A DNA stretch of 5,227 bases from Candidatus Heimdallarchaeota archaeon (GTDB taxonomy: Archaea; Asgardarchaeota; Heimdallarchaeia; JABLTI01). Position 1 is the stretch's first letter. Every line of letters begins with the position of its first letter. Both the position numbers and the translations under genes were made by a program. The DNA lies in the NCBI GenBank assembly GCA_030602675.1, contig JAUVZH010000235.1:1-5227 (forward strand), given 5' to 3'. The notes under the pieces are model-generated. The model had not been told where the DNA came from. It did no database searches and saw nothing but the letters and a program-made list of their open reading frames with translations. Positions 1-4,974 of this stretch are shown here, piece by piece.

Positions 1-872
1 ATGGTGCAGGAAAAACTACAATTATTAACAGGCTATTGCGTTCCGAATTCAATTTAACACGACCTACTTTTGGCATTAATATAGAGATTTACAAATATCG
101 ATCATTAGAGTTTGTTGTCTATGATTTAGGAGGACAAATGCCTCTACGTGAAACTTTATGGGAAAAATTTGTCTCAAGTGCAGATGGTCTTGTATTTGTT
201 TTGGATTCAGCAGATAAAAAGCGTTTTAATATTGCTGCAGAAGAGTTCAATAATGCTCTAAGTTATAATCAAGAAGCACCTGTTTTGTTCTTATCTAATA
301 AGATTGATTTAGAAGATGCCGCAAGTTCTGATGATGTTTTAGATATTATTGATTTTGGAGAGCTAATTAGATTACAAAGAAAGTATAATTTCTCTAGATG
401 CTCTGCTTTAACAGGTGAAGACCTTTTTGAGAGCTGGGATTGGTTAACCCATAACTTAACAGCTGATCAAGATCTTCCATTAACCAATGTCAAGATACTA
501 GGTGGTTTTATTTTTGATAGTGATGGAACAGAAATTGAAACAGTAATTCTTGGAAAACCTAAAACACAAGCTAAACATGTTGAGCTTTTTAAAAGAGGAA
601 AGTATGAACTATCTAGATTTATTCGTCAAATGGAGCAGTATCCTAAAGCTGAAACATTATTACAAGCTCACAAAAATCAGCTAATAATTATTAAGAAAGA
701 AAATATCGTCATCGGTATTATTGTTGGTGAAAATGATCCAGCAGCAAGAGCTGTTCAAATCCTTAAAACACTTTGCGATAAAGTTAAACGTATATTTACT
801 GATAGTAAAAAGGAATGCTTGAAGCAATTACTAGTAGATAACTATCCATTGGATATAATAAAAGATAAGTAA
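1..872 (+). CDS. Arf-like small GTPase with C-terminal longin/roadblock-like domain (5' partial)
   Basis: This gene is cut at its 5' end. The reading frame is open to the left edge, and its first full codons (3-20) read GAGKTT, the end of a P-loop, so the TTG at 36 is not the start. The G domain carries every Arf-type motif: PTFGIN (switch I, Thr at 66-68), YDLGGQ (switch II, 120-137, catalytic Gln kept), NKID (297-308) and CSAL (399-410, the guanine-binding SAL loop). The order and spacing match Arf/Sar rather than Ras/Rab, including GLVFVLDSAD and the closing DWL helix. From about nt 485 a second domain of roughly 110 residues follows. Its predicted order is two strands (ILGGFIFD, then TEIETVIL), a helix, three strands (including NQLIIIKK and IVIGIIVG) and two helices, which resembles a longin or roadblock fold. 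Known: GTPases of this type bind GTP and act at membranes. Inferred: the second domain mediates dimerisation or partner binding. The GTPase call is near certain; the fold of the second domain is a judgement by eye. Confidence 0.93.
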   Translation, partial: GAGKTTIINRLLRSEFNLTRPTFGINIEIYKYRSLEFVVYDLGGQMPLRETLWEKFVSSADGLVFVLDSADKKRFNIAAEEFNNALSYNQEAPVLFLSNKIDLEDAASSDDVLDIIDFGELIRLQRKYNFSRCSALTGEDLFESWDWLTHNLTADQDLPLTNVKILGGFIFDSDGTEIETVILGKPKTQAKHVELFKRGKYELSRFIRQMEQYPKAETLLQAHKNQLIIIKKENIVIGIIVGENDPAARAVQILKTLCDKVKRIFTDSKKECLKQLLVDNYPLDIIKDK

Positions 873-892
873 TTTGACTCTATCAAATTACT
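868..892. terminator. Bidirectional hairpin containing both convergent stop codons
   Basis: AGTAATTTGA (868-877) and TCAAATTACT (883-892) are perfect 10-bp inverted arms around a 5-nt loop. The TAA of the Arf-like gene (870-872) and the TAA of the Lrp gene (888-890, minus strand) lie inside opposite arms. T-rich DNA follows on both sides: TTTATGTTTTTCTT from 894 on plus, and TTATCTTTTATTATAT on minus. It is well placed to end both transcripts. Confidence 0.6.
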
Positions 893-1313
893 CTTTATGT
901 TTTTCTTGTATTATTGAAGGTAAAACCTCTAATACCCCATCAATATCCTCTATTTTATCAACAATATCTGAGAGATGAACTCCATCTTCGGCCCAAATTT
1001 CACAGAGAATCATATAGTCACCTGTCGTTGTAGATATTGAGACAATATCATCGATTTTCTTAAGTGATTTGATAGCTTTTAATAGCTTTCCTGGATGAGT
1101 GTTAAGTCCTACAAAAGCAACAGTATTGTAACCAAAGGCTATTGGATTCAAAATAATTGAAAATTTCTTAATAATACCTCTGTCAGTTAATTTGGTCAAT
1201 CTCTGTCTTACAGTCGATTCACTTCGCTTTATTTTATTGGCTATTTGAACATTAGTGACTCGAGAGTCTTCTAATAAGAGATCAATTATTTTTTTGTCAA
1301 TTTTATCGATCAT
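888..1313 (-). CDS. Lrp/AsnC family transcriptional regulator
   Basis: This is a 141-residue protein, the usual size for a single-unit Lrp/AsnC regulator. Residues 1-50 form the winged helix-turn-helix: IDKIDKKIIDLLLEDSR opens as in AsnC proteins, and SESTVRQRLTKLTDRGIIKK is the recognition helix and wing. Residues 62-138 are the RAM effector-binding domain, with alternating strands and helices and the GDYMILCEI strand near residue 98. Family knowledge: these proteins assemble as dimers to octamers and bind amino acids or similar small molecules to control transcription of metabolic or transport genes. The effector cannot be read from the sequence. The gene converges on the Arf-like GTPase with a 15-nt gap and has no operon partner. 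The start is ATG, with only a weak Shine-Dalgarno-like GTTGAT seven nucleotides or so upstream. A palindrome 32-44 bp upstream suggests autoregulation. Confidence 0.95.
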   Translation of the reverse strand: MIDKIDKKIIDLLLEDSRVTNVQIANKIKRSESTVRQRLTKLTDRGIIKKFSIILNPIAFGYNTVAFVGLNTHPGKLLKAIKSLKKIDDIVSISTTTGDYMILCEIWAEDGVHLSDIVDKIEDIDGVLEVLPSIIQEKHKE

Positions 1314-1344
1314 TTCTGTATCAACTTCTCACTTTAAGATAATC

Positions 1345-1357
1345 TGCGATATTCGCA
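1345..1357. promoter_or_regulatory. Candidate Lrp-type operator upstream of the Lrp/AsnC gene
   Basis: TGCGA-TAT-TCGCA has perfect 5-bp arms around an AT-only centre. It lies 32-44 bp upstream of the regulator's ATG, just downstream of a weak TATA-like CATAAAT (minus strand, about 1357-1363). It resembles archaeal Lrp sites, which are typically about 15 bp with dyad symmetry and an AT-rich core. This position would let the protein block its own promoter. The role is inferred. Confidence 0.4.
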
Positions 1358-1394
1358 TTTATGTTAACGATTTTCAAATAATAAAATTAACTGT

Positions 1395-1455
1395 TAAAAA
1401 GAAAAAGAAGAACAACTAAATCATTAAATGAAAGACATTTCTTACTGATTTAGTT
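1395..1455 (-). terminator. Hairpin plus U-rich tract behind the 167-aa membrane protein gene
   Basis: Arms AACTAAATCA (1414-1423) and TGATTTAGTT (1446-1455) are a perfect 10-bp inverted repeat. The 22-nt loop holds a second stem, AAATG (1426-1430) with CATTT (1436-1440). Read on the minus strand, the stem is followed directly by the pyrimidine run GTTCTTCTTTTTCTTTTTAA (1413-1394). It starts 18 nt past the stop codon of the membrane protein gene and so resembles a bacterial-style intrinsic terminator. Confidence 0.6.
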
Positions 1456-1472
1456 ACTAATTTTATTACACT

Positions 1473-1976
1473 TTAGCGATATTCTTCAGTTGGATACTCT
1501 TGATAGGCATCTTGCTGTCTTTTGTTTGGATTTCTTATTGCTCCTCCAATTAGTCCACCAACAATATTGAAAACACCTGAAAATAATGATACAATAAAGG
1601 ATACTAATAACCCAATTAGAACAAAAATGATAATAGCTTCTGTTGGGATAGAAGATCCATCATACATTCCGAGTGTAAGAATTTCGACTAATAGTATAAA
1701 GAATCCTGAAGCAGTTACGGTAGTTAAGAATACTATTACAATTGAATTTATAATAAACGTAAATACTGCTGTTATAAAACCTGCTAAAGCACCTCTACCG
1801 GGGGATGTAGCTATTAAACCTGCTGTCAATCCAGCTATTAACCAACCTACAACAGATATAATTAATACCAACCAAAATATACCTGTAGAACTTGCTAAAT
1901 AAATGCCCAGTACTAACAAACCGACACCAATCAAGGAACCAATTAGTGCTCCTAATGCAACTTTGCCTTTGCTCAT
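1473..1976 (-). CDS. Four-helix membrane protein, DUF5518-like
   Basis: This is a hydrophobic protein of 167 residues with about four membrane segments (roughly 5-27, 32-57, 65-100 and 113-147) rich in Gly, Ile, Leu and Val. Small-residue motifs include SPGRGALAGF after the second helix and GGLIGGAIR at the end of the last. These resemble the DUF5518-type archaeal membrane family, which has no known function. A soluble tail of about 20 residues follows, polar and tyrosine-rich (AYQEYPTEEYR). I chose the ATG at 1976 because GTGAT, a match to the archaeal Shine-Dalgarno GGTGAT, lies 4 nt before it. A GTG at 1985 would add three residues (170 aa) but would use that motif as coding sequence. A good TATA box lies about 45 bp upstream, so the gene probably has its own transcript. 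The downstream hairpin (1395-1455) ends it. The family call is by eye. Confidence 0.8.
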   Translation of the reverse strand: MSKGKVALGALIGSLIGVGLLVLGIYLASSTGIFWLVLIISVVGWLIAGLTAGLIATSPGRGALAGFITAVFTFIINSIVIVFLTTVTASGFFILLVEILTLGMYDGSSIPTEAIIIFVLIGLLVSFIVSLFSGVFNIVGGLIGGAIRNPNKRQQDAYQEYPTEEYR

Positions 1977-2018
1977 TATAATCACAATTTTAATTATACA
2001 ATGTAATAAGACGAAATG

Positions 2019-2026
2019 ATATAAAA
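2019..2026 (-). promoter_or_regulatory. TATA box of the 167-aa membrane protein gene
   Basis: The minus strand reads TTTTATAT here, close to the archaeal consensus TTTATATA. A start site about 25 nt downstream (near 1997) would give a leader of about 20 nt carrying the GTGAT ribosome-binding motif at 1981-1985. It lies in the 63-nt gap behind the upstream membrane protein gene, so the two genes need not share a transcript. Confidence 0.55.
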
Positions 2027-2038
2027 CACTTAGTAAAT

Positions 2039-2068
2039 AAGCAGATGTCTAATCAAAATCATCTGCTT
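2039..2068 (-). terminator. Stop-codon-spanning hairpin of the 178-aa membrane protein gene
   Basis: AAGCAGATG (2039-2047) and CATCTGCTT (2060-2068) are perfect 9-bp arms around a 12-nt loop that holds the TAG stop (2049-2051). Read on the minus strand, the T-rich ATTTACTAAGTGTTTTATAT follows. The same stretch then serves as the promoter of the next gene, so termination and re-initiation seem packed together. Confidence 0.5.
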
Positions 2069-2585
2069 CCTTCCGTCTATATCGACCAGCATCAGCAGGG
2101 CTTTCATACTTTTTATAAAAATCTGTTTCATTATTTATAGCTGAATGTTCTTGTTTAATATTACTGACCATTGTATCAATTAATGTACCAAGAATTATGA
2201 ATGTTATTAATACAACTGCCATTATTACTATTATTATTAAGGTTATCAAAAACGATTGAATAAACGTACCAGTCTTATTTATACCACTAGTTTCTGAAAA
2301 GTTCAAAACTTCTAAAAAAACAGTTGCGAAGCTATTAAAGATTAGTAACAGCAAAAATAGGAAGATGAATAGAAAGCCACTCAAAAAGATGGTGAAGATC
2401 AAACCATCAAATTTATCCTTAAGTAAATAACCATTTATTGAGCTGATAGTTCCCCATAAGAAGATCAATAAAAACCAAAACAAAGCTCTATGATTAGTAA
2501 CGAGATAGAAAATCGGGAAAGTCAGAATGAGACCTAATACCAAAGATATAAGCGAATGTAAAGCTGCTTTTGTGTAGTTTACCAA
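2049..2585 (-). CDS. Four-helix membrane protein of unknown function
   Basis: This is a 178-residue protein that I do not recognise by family. Hydropathy suggests four membrane segments at about 9-29, 34-55, 60-90 and 110-138, rich in Phe, Leu and Ile. A charged tail of about 40 residues follows (140-178) and contains FYKKYESPADAGRYRRKEADDFD. The start is a TTG. The frame closes two codons upstream with TAA, no ATG is near, and GAGGT (2595-2599, minus strand) lies 9 nt before the TTG as a good ribosome-binding site. The protein matches its downstream neighbour (1473-1976) in length, topology, an FWxLxI stretch in the second helix and a tyrosine-rich tail. The two may be diverged paralogues. 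The tail and the small gap between them are the only hints of a shared role. Confidence 0.75.
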   Translation of the reverse strand: MVNYTKAALHSLISLVLGLILTFPIFYLVTNHRALFWFLLIFLWGTISSINGYLLKDKFDGLIFTIFLSGFLFIFLFLLLLIFNSFATVFLEVLNFSETSGINKTGTFIQSFLITLIIIVIMAVVLITFIILGTLIDTMVSNIKQEHSAINNETDFYKKYESPADAGRYRRKEADDFD

Positions 2586-2606
2586 GGATTAAAACCTCTA
2601 ATTCAT

Positions 2607-2618
2607 AAATAGCTATTT
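2607..2618. promoter_or_regulatory. Perfect 12-bp palindrome upstream of the 178-aa membrane protein gene
   Basis: AAATAGCTATTT is fully self-complementary. It lies 22-33 bp upstream of the TTG start and overlaps the TATA-like CATAAATA (2604-2611). A more distal TATA candidate, GTTATAATAATC (minus strand, 2651-2662), would put the start site near 2631 and the palindrome inside the leader. It could be an operator, but AT-rich palindromes of this size also arise by chance. Confidence 0.3.
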
Positions 2619-2703
2619 CATTATTATTTGTTTTTCATTTATCTTTTCTTGATTATTATAACTAAAAAGTCCGTAATTATCCAATTAAAGTAAGATGAAT
2701 TAA

Positions 2704-2711
2704 ATTTATAA
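2704..2711 (+). promoter_or_regulatory. TATA box of the 60-aa protein gene
   Basis: ATTTATAA, preceded by the purine-rich GAATTAAA as a possible BRE, lies about 44 bp before the ATG at 2752. A start site about 25 nt downstream (near 2733) gives a leader of about 18 nt that still contains the GGAG ribosome-binding site at 2740-2743. Confidence 0.5.
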
Positions 2712-2751
2712 TGAAAGGTTTCTAATAATGGATAAATAAGGAGTGGAAAAG

Positions 2752-2934
2752 ATGCCTATAGATTATGATACATTGCTTTATCTTGTTGAAGAAACAATCG
2801 AAAATGCATTGGAAGATGTAAAAGAAAAACTAAATGAATTATCATACAAATATCGATTGAAGCTAATTGTTAAGGCACCAGTATTAGTGAAGGCAGAACA
2901 AGTTGAAGTTGGAGAGGTAATTTGGGAGAAATAG
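2752..2934 (+). CDS. Small protein of unknown function (60 aa)
   Basis: I do not recognise this small protein. Residues 4-34 (from DYDTLLYLVEET to LNELSYKY) predict one long, highly charged amphipathic helix, followed by a basic strand RLKLIVKA and a short strand pair ending GEVIWEK. There is no signal peptide, membrane segment or cysteine, so it should be cytosolic. I chose ATG 2752 because GGAG (2740-2743) lies 8 nt upstream. A GTG at 2743 would add three residues but overlaps that ribosome-binding site. A TATA box at 2704-2711 and the good spacing support real expression. It is divergent from the membrane protein gene on its left and convergent with the small zinc-ribbon gene on its right. 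It could be a helix-mediated dimer or a small partner of a larger protein, but nothing here shows which. Confidence 0.65.
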   Translation: MPIDYDTLLYLVEETIENALEDVKEKLNELSYKYRLKLIVKAPVLVKAEQVEVGEVIWEK

Positions 2935-3011
2935 CACTAAATTAATATCATTAGAATTAAAAATAAGAAAAATTAGTAAAAAGTTAAAGCAGCTGAAAAA
3001 TATAAAATCAT

Positions 3012-3063
3012 TTGAGAATATGTAGAATAAATCTACAAAAAAAATCGAGTTCTAAATTCTCAA
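3012..3063 (-). terminator. Nested hairpins with U8 tract behind the zinc-ribbon gene
   Basis: The outer arms TTGAGAAT (3012-3019) and ATTCTCAA (3056-3063) enclose an inner stem, TGTAGA (3021-3026) with TCTACA (3032-3037), around a 5-nt loop. Read on the minus strand, eight Ts (3044-3037) begin about 20 nt after the zinc-ribbon stop codon. That tract alone would be a typical archaeal terminator. The 60-aa gene converges from the left, so the structure may also stop transcription from that side, but no T-run follows on plus. Confidence 0.5.
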
Positions 3064-3207
3064 CTAATCTGTAAATCTATTTCCACATTCTTTGCAAACT
3101 TTTATTTTTGCATAGATTGGGTTGTGACCTGCGTACCCCAAAACTTTTGATTTATCTTCAACTTCTTTTATGTTTTCTGCTCCACACTTTGGACATGAGT
3201 AAGGCAT
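3064..3207 (-). CDS. Two-knuckle zinc-ribbon small protein (47 aa)
   Basis: This short gene on the minus strand encodes 47 residues beginning MPYSCPKCGAEN and ending VCKECGNRFTD. Two knuckles, CPKCG (residues 5-9) and CKECG (38-42), are spaced as in a zinc ribbon, with a Gly/Tyr/His-containing loop between them. Four cysteines should bind one zinc ion. Family knowledge: isolated zinc ribbons of this size are common in archaea and often bind nucleic acid or act as small adaptors; the partner is unknown. The start is ATG at 3207 with GGTGA (3214-3218, minus strand), a near-perfect archaeal ribosome-binding site, 6 nt upstream. The paired motifs, the ribosome-binding site and a U8 terminator support a real gene despite its size. 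A 12-bp inverted repeat lies 37-78 bp upstream. Confidence 0.85.
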   Translation of the reverse strand: MPYSCPKCGAENIKEVEDKSKVLGYAGHNPIYAKIKVCKECGNRFTD

Positions 3208-3243
3208 AATATTTCACCATGATTACTATGATAATGTTTTATT

Positions 3244-3285
3244 AAAAGTTATTTACTTTTAAGTTTGTTGGAATAAATAACTTTT
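3244..3285. repeat. 12-bp inverted repeat with an alternative inner hairpin in a divergent promoter region
   Basis: AAAAGTTATTTA (3244-3255) and TAAATAACTTTT (3274-3285) are perfect 12-bp arms with an 18-nt spacer. The left arm also takes part in a competing stem, TTAAAAGT (3242-3249) with ACTTTTAA (3255-3262). The repeat lies between the divergent zinc-ribbon and zinc-knuckle membrane protein genes and abuts a weak TATA-like TTTTAATA (minus strand, 3240-3247) of the former. It could be an operator for a dimeric repressor. The rest of 3208-3405 shows no other gene. Confidence 0.5.
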
Positions 3286-3377
3286 GTATTTATTTATGGT
3301 TTTTGGTATAAACATACACAAAAATAGTTTGTAAGAAAATTAAAAAACACCTCTTTTTAGCAACAATGGGAAAAGAA

Positions 3378-3385
3378 TTATAATT
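3378..3385 (+). promoter_or_regulatory. TATA box of the zinc-knuckle membrane protein gene (leaderless start)
   Basis: TTATAATT lies 21-28 bp before the ATG at 3406, so transcription should begin at or next to the start codon. No Shine-Dalgarno motif precedes that ATG (the DNA reads TTTCTGCTT), which agrees with a leaderless mRNA. Confidence 0.5.
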
Positions 3386-3405
3386 TTATAGTATTATTTC
3401 TGCTT

Positions 3406-3927
3406 ATGTCATCCAAAGAAGAAAATATAAGTGATCTTGATGATTCGAACCAATTAGAGGAAGAACCAGAAATTAATGATAAAGAAGACTTAGCTGATAC
3501 TCCTCGTTGTTATTGGTGTCATAAGACTAAGGATGAAGTAGATGATTTATTTCCTTGTGAACTTTATAGAAAAAATCAAGATACTCCTTCACAGTTTCAC
3601 AGTTGTTCAGTTGAACATGAAATGAAGGTTAAAGGATTCTTTAATTATTCAGAGAAAATCTATTATGTATACATTACATTTGTTCTAATTTTTCCACTTA
3701 TTCTTGCAATATTGACAGCTATATTTTATAACCTCCTTTACGTGTTTCCGATTTTTATGTCACTAGGTATTGGATTAATGATAGCGCCACTAACGGGAAA
3801 TGGAATTGTTCGGAATGTTGGCTTGAAAAATGCCAATATTCTCGGCAGAATTTTTGGAGCAATGTTACTTATCATTGGTGTTATATTGCTACTAACTAAT
3901 GGTCTAAAGATTTTTGCGCCATCATAG
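3406..3927 (+). CDS. Membrane protein with acidic N-terminus and cytosolic zinc knuckle
   Basis: This is a 173-residue protein in three parts. Residues 1-33 are highly acidic and probably disordered. Residues 34-75 hold a likely metal site, CYWCH (35-39), then Cys51 and the HSCSVEH stretch with Cys67 and His71, which would give four ligands for zinc. Residues 86-166 form about three membrane segments (86-108, 110-129 and 146-166), joined by a conserved-looking loop NGIVRNVGLKNANILGR. A zinc-binding N-terminus tethered to a few helices is a recurrent architecture in Asgard and other archaea, with no assigned function that I know. The ATG at 3406 is the only start near the TATA box, and no ribosome-binding site is present, so the message is probably leaderless. 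The acetyltransferase gene follows after 35 nt on the same strand. The zinc site is inferred from the Cys/His spacing. Confidence 0.75.
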   Translation: MSSKEENISDLDDSNQLEEEPEINDKEDLADTPRCYWCHKTKDEVDDLFPCELYRKNQDTPSQFHSCSVEHEMKVKGFFNYSEKIYYVYITFVLIFPLILAILTAIFYNLLYVFPIFMSLGIGLMIAPLTGNGIVRNVGLKNANILGRIFGAMLLIIGVILLLTNGLKIFAPS

Positions 3928-3962
3928 CAACATTATAAGAAAAAAATCCAAGGTTGATTAAA

Positions 3963-4961
3963 ATGAGAATCTCTCGTATGCAAAAGAAACATATTCCTCA
4001 GGTAATTGAAGTTCTTACAGCAACTTTTAGTGATTGGTTTTTGAAAAGGAGAGGAAGGTCTCGAAGTCGTAAACGTAAACCTGAATGTTTTTACCCCTAC
4101 TTGGACATTGAATCTGATGGATGTTTTATAGCTTTAGAGAGAACGCAAGTAATTGGTGCTATATTTACACATGTATGGGGGAAATTTGGTTGGATAGGTA
4201 CTTTTGGTGTTCACCCAGATTTTCAAGAGAAAGGTATTGGAAAGGAATTAATGTTAAGGGCCATTGAATATTTAGACAAGAAAAAAAATGTTACATCCTT
4301 ATGTCTGGAAACCATGCCGGATAGCAGTTCTAATATTGGGTTGTATAGTAAATTGGGATTCAAACCTGCTTTTCTAACTATTCGATTAAATAAACCAAAT
4401 ACTGTTACAACAAAAAAAACAGTTGCAATGAAGGAATTTGCAGAAGCACATGATCTTGAAGTTGCTTATTTCTCTCAAGAAGAAAGTAAAGAAGATGCTT
4501 TTACAAGAATGAATTGGTTATCAAGTAATATAATAAATGGATTAAATCATAAATCAGAAATAATTATCGGTGATGAATATAATTTTGGTGAAACAATTTT
4601 ACTTAAACGTGAAGGATTTATTATTGGTTATGCTGTTTGTAGGACATTTGTAAGAAGTGATAATGATCAAAGTGAGCCTTATCTTGAAATCAAGAATCTG
4701 GTGATTGATAAGAACATAAAAAATCCAAAGATTTTAGACTATCTTCTTTATATCTGCGAGCAATATGGTGAGGAACACGGAAAAGTAGGTGTGAGATTAA
4801 GCATAAATTCTAGCTACTGGTTAGCATATCAATATCTAATTAACAAATGTGGATTTAATATAAGATCAGCAATTCTTCGTATGGTGAAATTTAGTGAAGA
4901 TATAAAATCATATGATCATCACAATGAATGGATTGTCATTTGTAATTACTTAATCATGTAG
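3963..4961 (+). CDS. GNAT-family N-acetyltransferase with a second, degenerate GNAT-like domain
   Basis: This is a 332-residue protein. The first half (residues 1-148) is a GNAT domain: the IGTFGVHPDFQEKGIGKELM stretch contains the acetyl-CoA pyrophosphate loop Q88-x-x-G91-x-G93, and ETMPDSSSNIGLYSKLGF is the classical motif B with the Tyr before KLGF. The second half (about 200-312) repeats the pattern weakly: EIKNLVID matches the strand before the loop, but the loop itself (NIKNPK) lacks QxxGxG, while KCGFNIRSAILRM mirrors the GFKPAFLTIRL end of the first domain. The second domain is probably structural or binds substrate. An Arg/Ser/Lys-rich segment, KRRGRSRSRKRK, occupies residues 28-39. 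Known: GNATs transfer acetyl from acetyl-CoA to amines; the acceptor here is unknown. I chose ATG 3963 with AGGT (3951-3954) 8 nt upstream; a TTG at 3954 overlaps that motif. It may be co-transcribed with the upstream gene, although TTATAA at 3933-3938 could be its own promoter. Confidence 0.9.
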   Translation: MRISRMQKKHIPQVIEVLTATFSDWFLKRRGRSRSRKRKPECFYPYLDIESDGCFIALERTQVIGAIFTHVWGKFGWIGTFGVHPDFQEKGIGKELMLRAIEYLDKKKNVTSLCLETMPDSSSNIGLYSKLGFKPAFLTIRLNKPNTVTTKKTVAMKEFAEAHDLEVAYFSQEESKEDAFTRMNWLSSNIINGLNHKSEIIIGDEYNFGETILLKREGFIIGYAVCRTFVRSDNDQSEPYLEIKNLVIDKNIKNPKILDYLLYICEQYGEEHGKVGVRLSINSSYWLAYQYLINKCGFNIRSAILRMVKFSEDIKSYDHHNEWIVICNYLIM

Positions 4962-4974
4962 AAAAAAGAAGATT

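Noticed and set aside
1522..1902. A 126-codon open frame on plus
   Set aside because: It lies wholly antisense to the four-helix membrane protein gene; its proline-, asparagine- and threonine-rich product mirrors hydrophobic codons on the other strand and it has no ribosome-binding site.
2711..2739. Two tiny tandem reading frames (ATG AAA GGT TTC TAA and ATG GAT AAA TAA) before the 60-aa gene, as possible leader peptides
   Set aside because: The TATA box at 2704-2711 places the transcript start near 2733, so both ATGs should lie outside the mRNA.
2935..3011. Possible additional gene or RNA in the A-rich stretch after the 60-aa gene
   Set aside because: Both strands are broken by frequent stops and I see no stable fold or motif.
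3318..3332. Short inverted repeat ACAAA/TTTGT
   Set aside because: Five-bp AT-rich arms are expected by chance in DNA of this composition.
3365..3382. ATG with five codons upstream of the zinc-knuckle membrane protein
   Set aside because: It overlaps the TATA box and stops at once; no ribosome-binding site.
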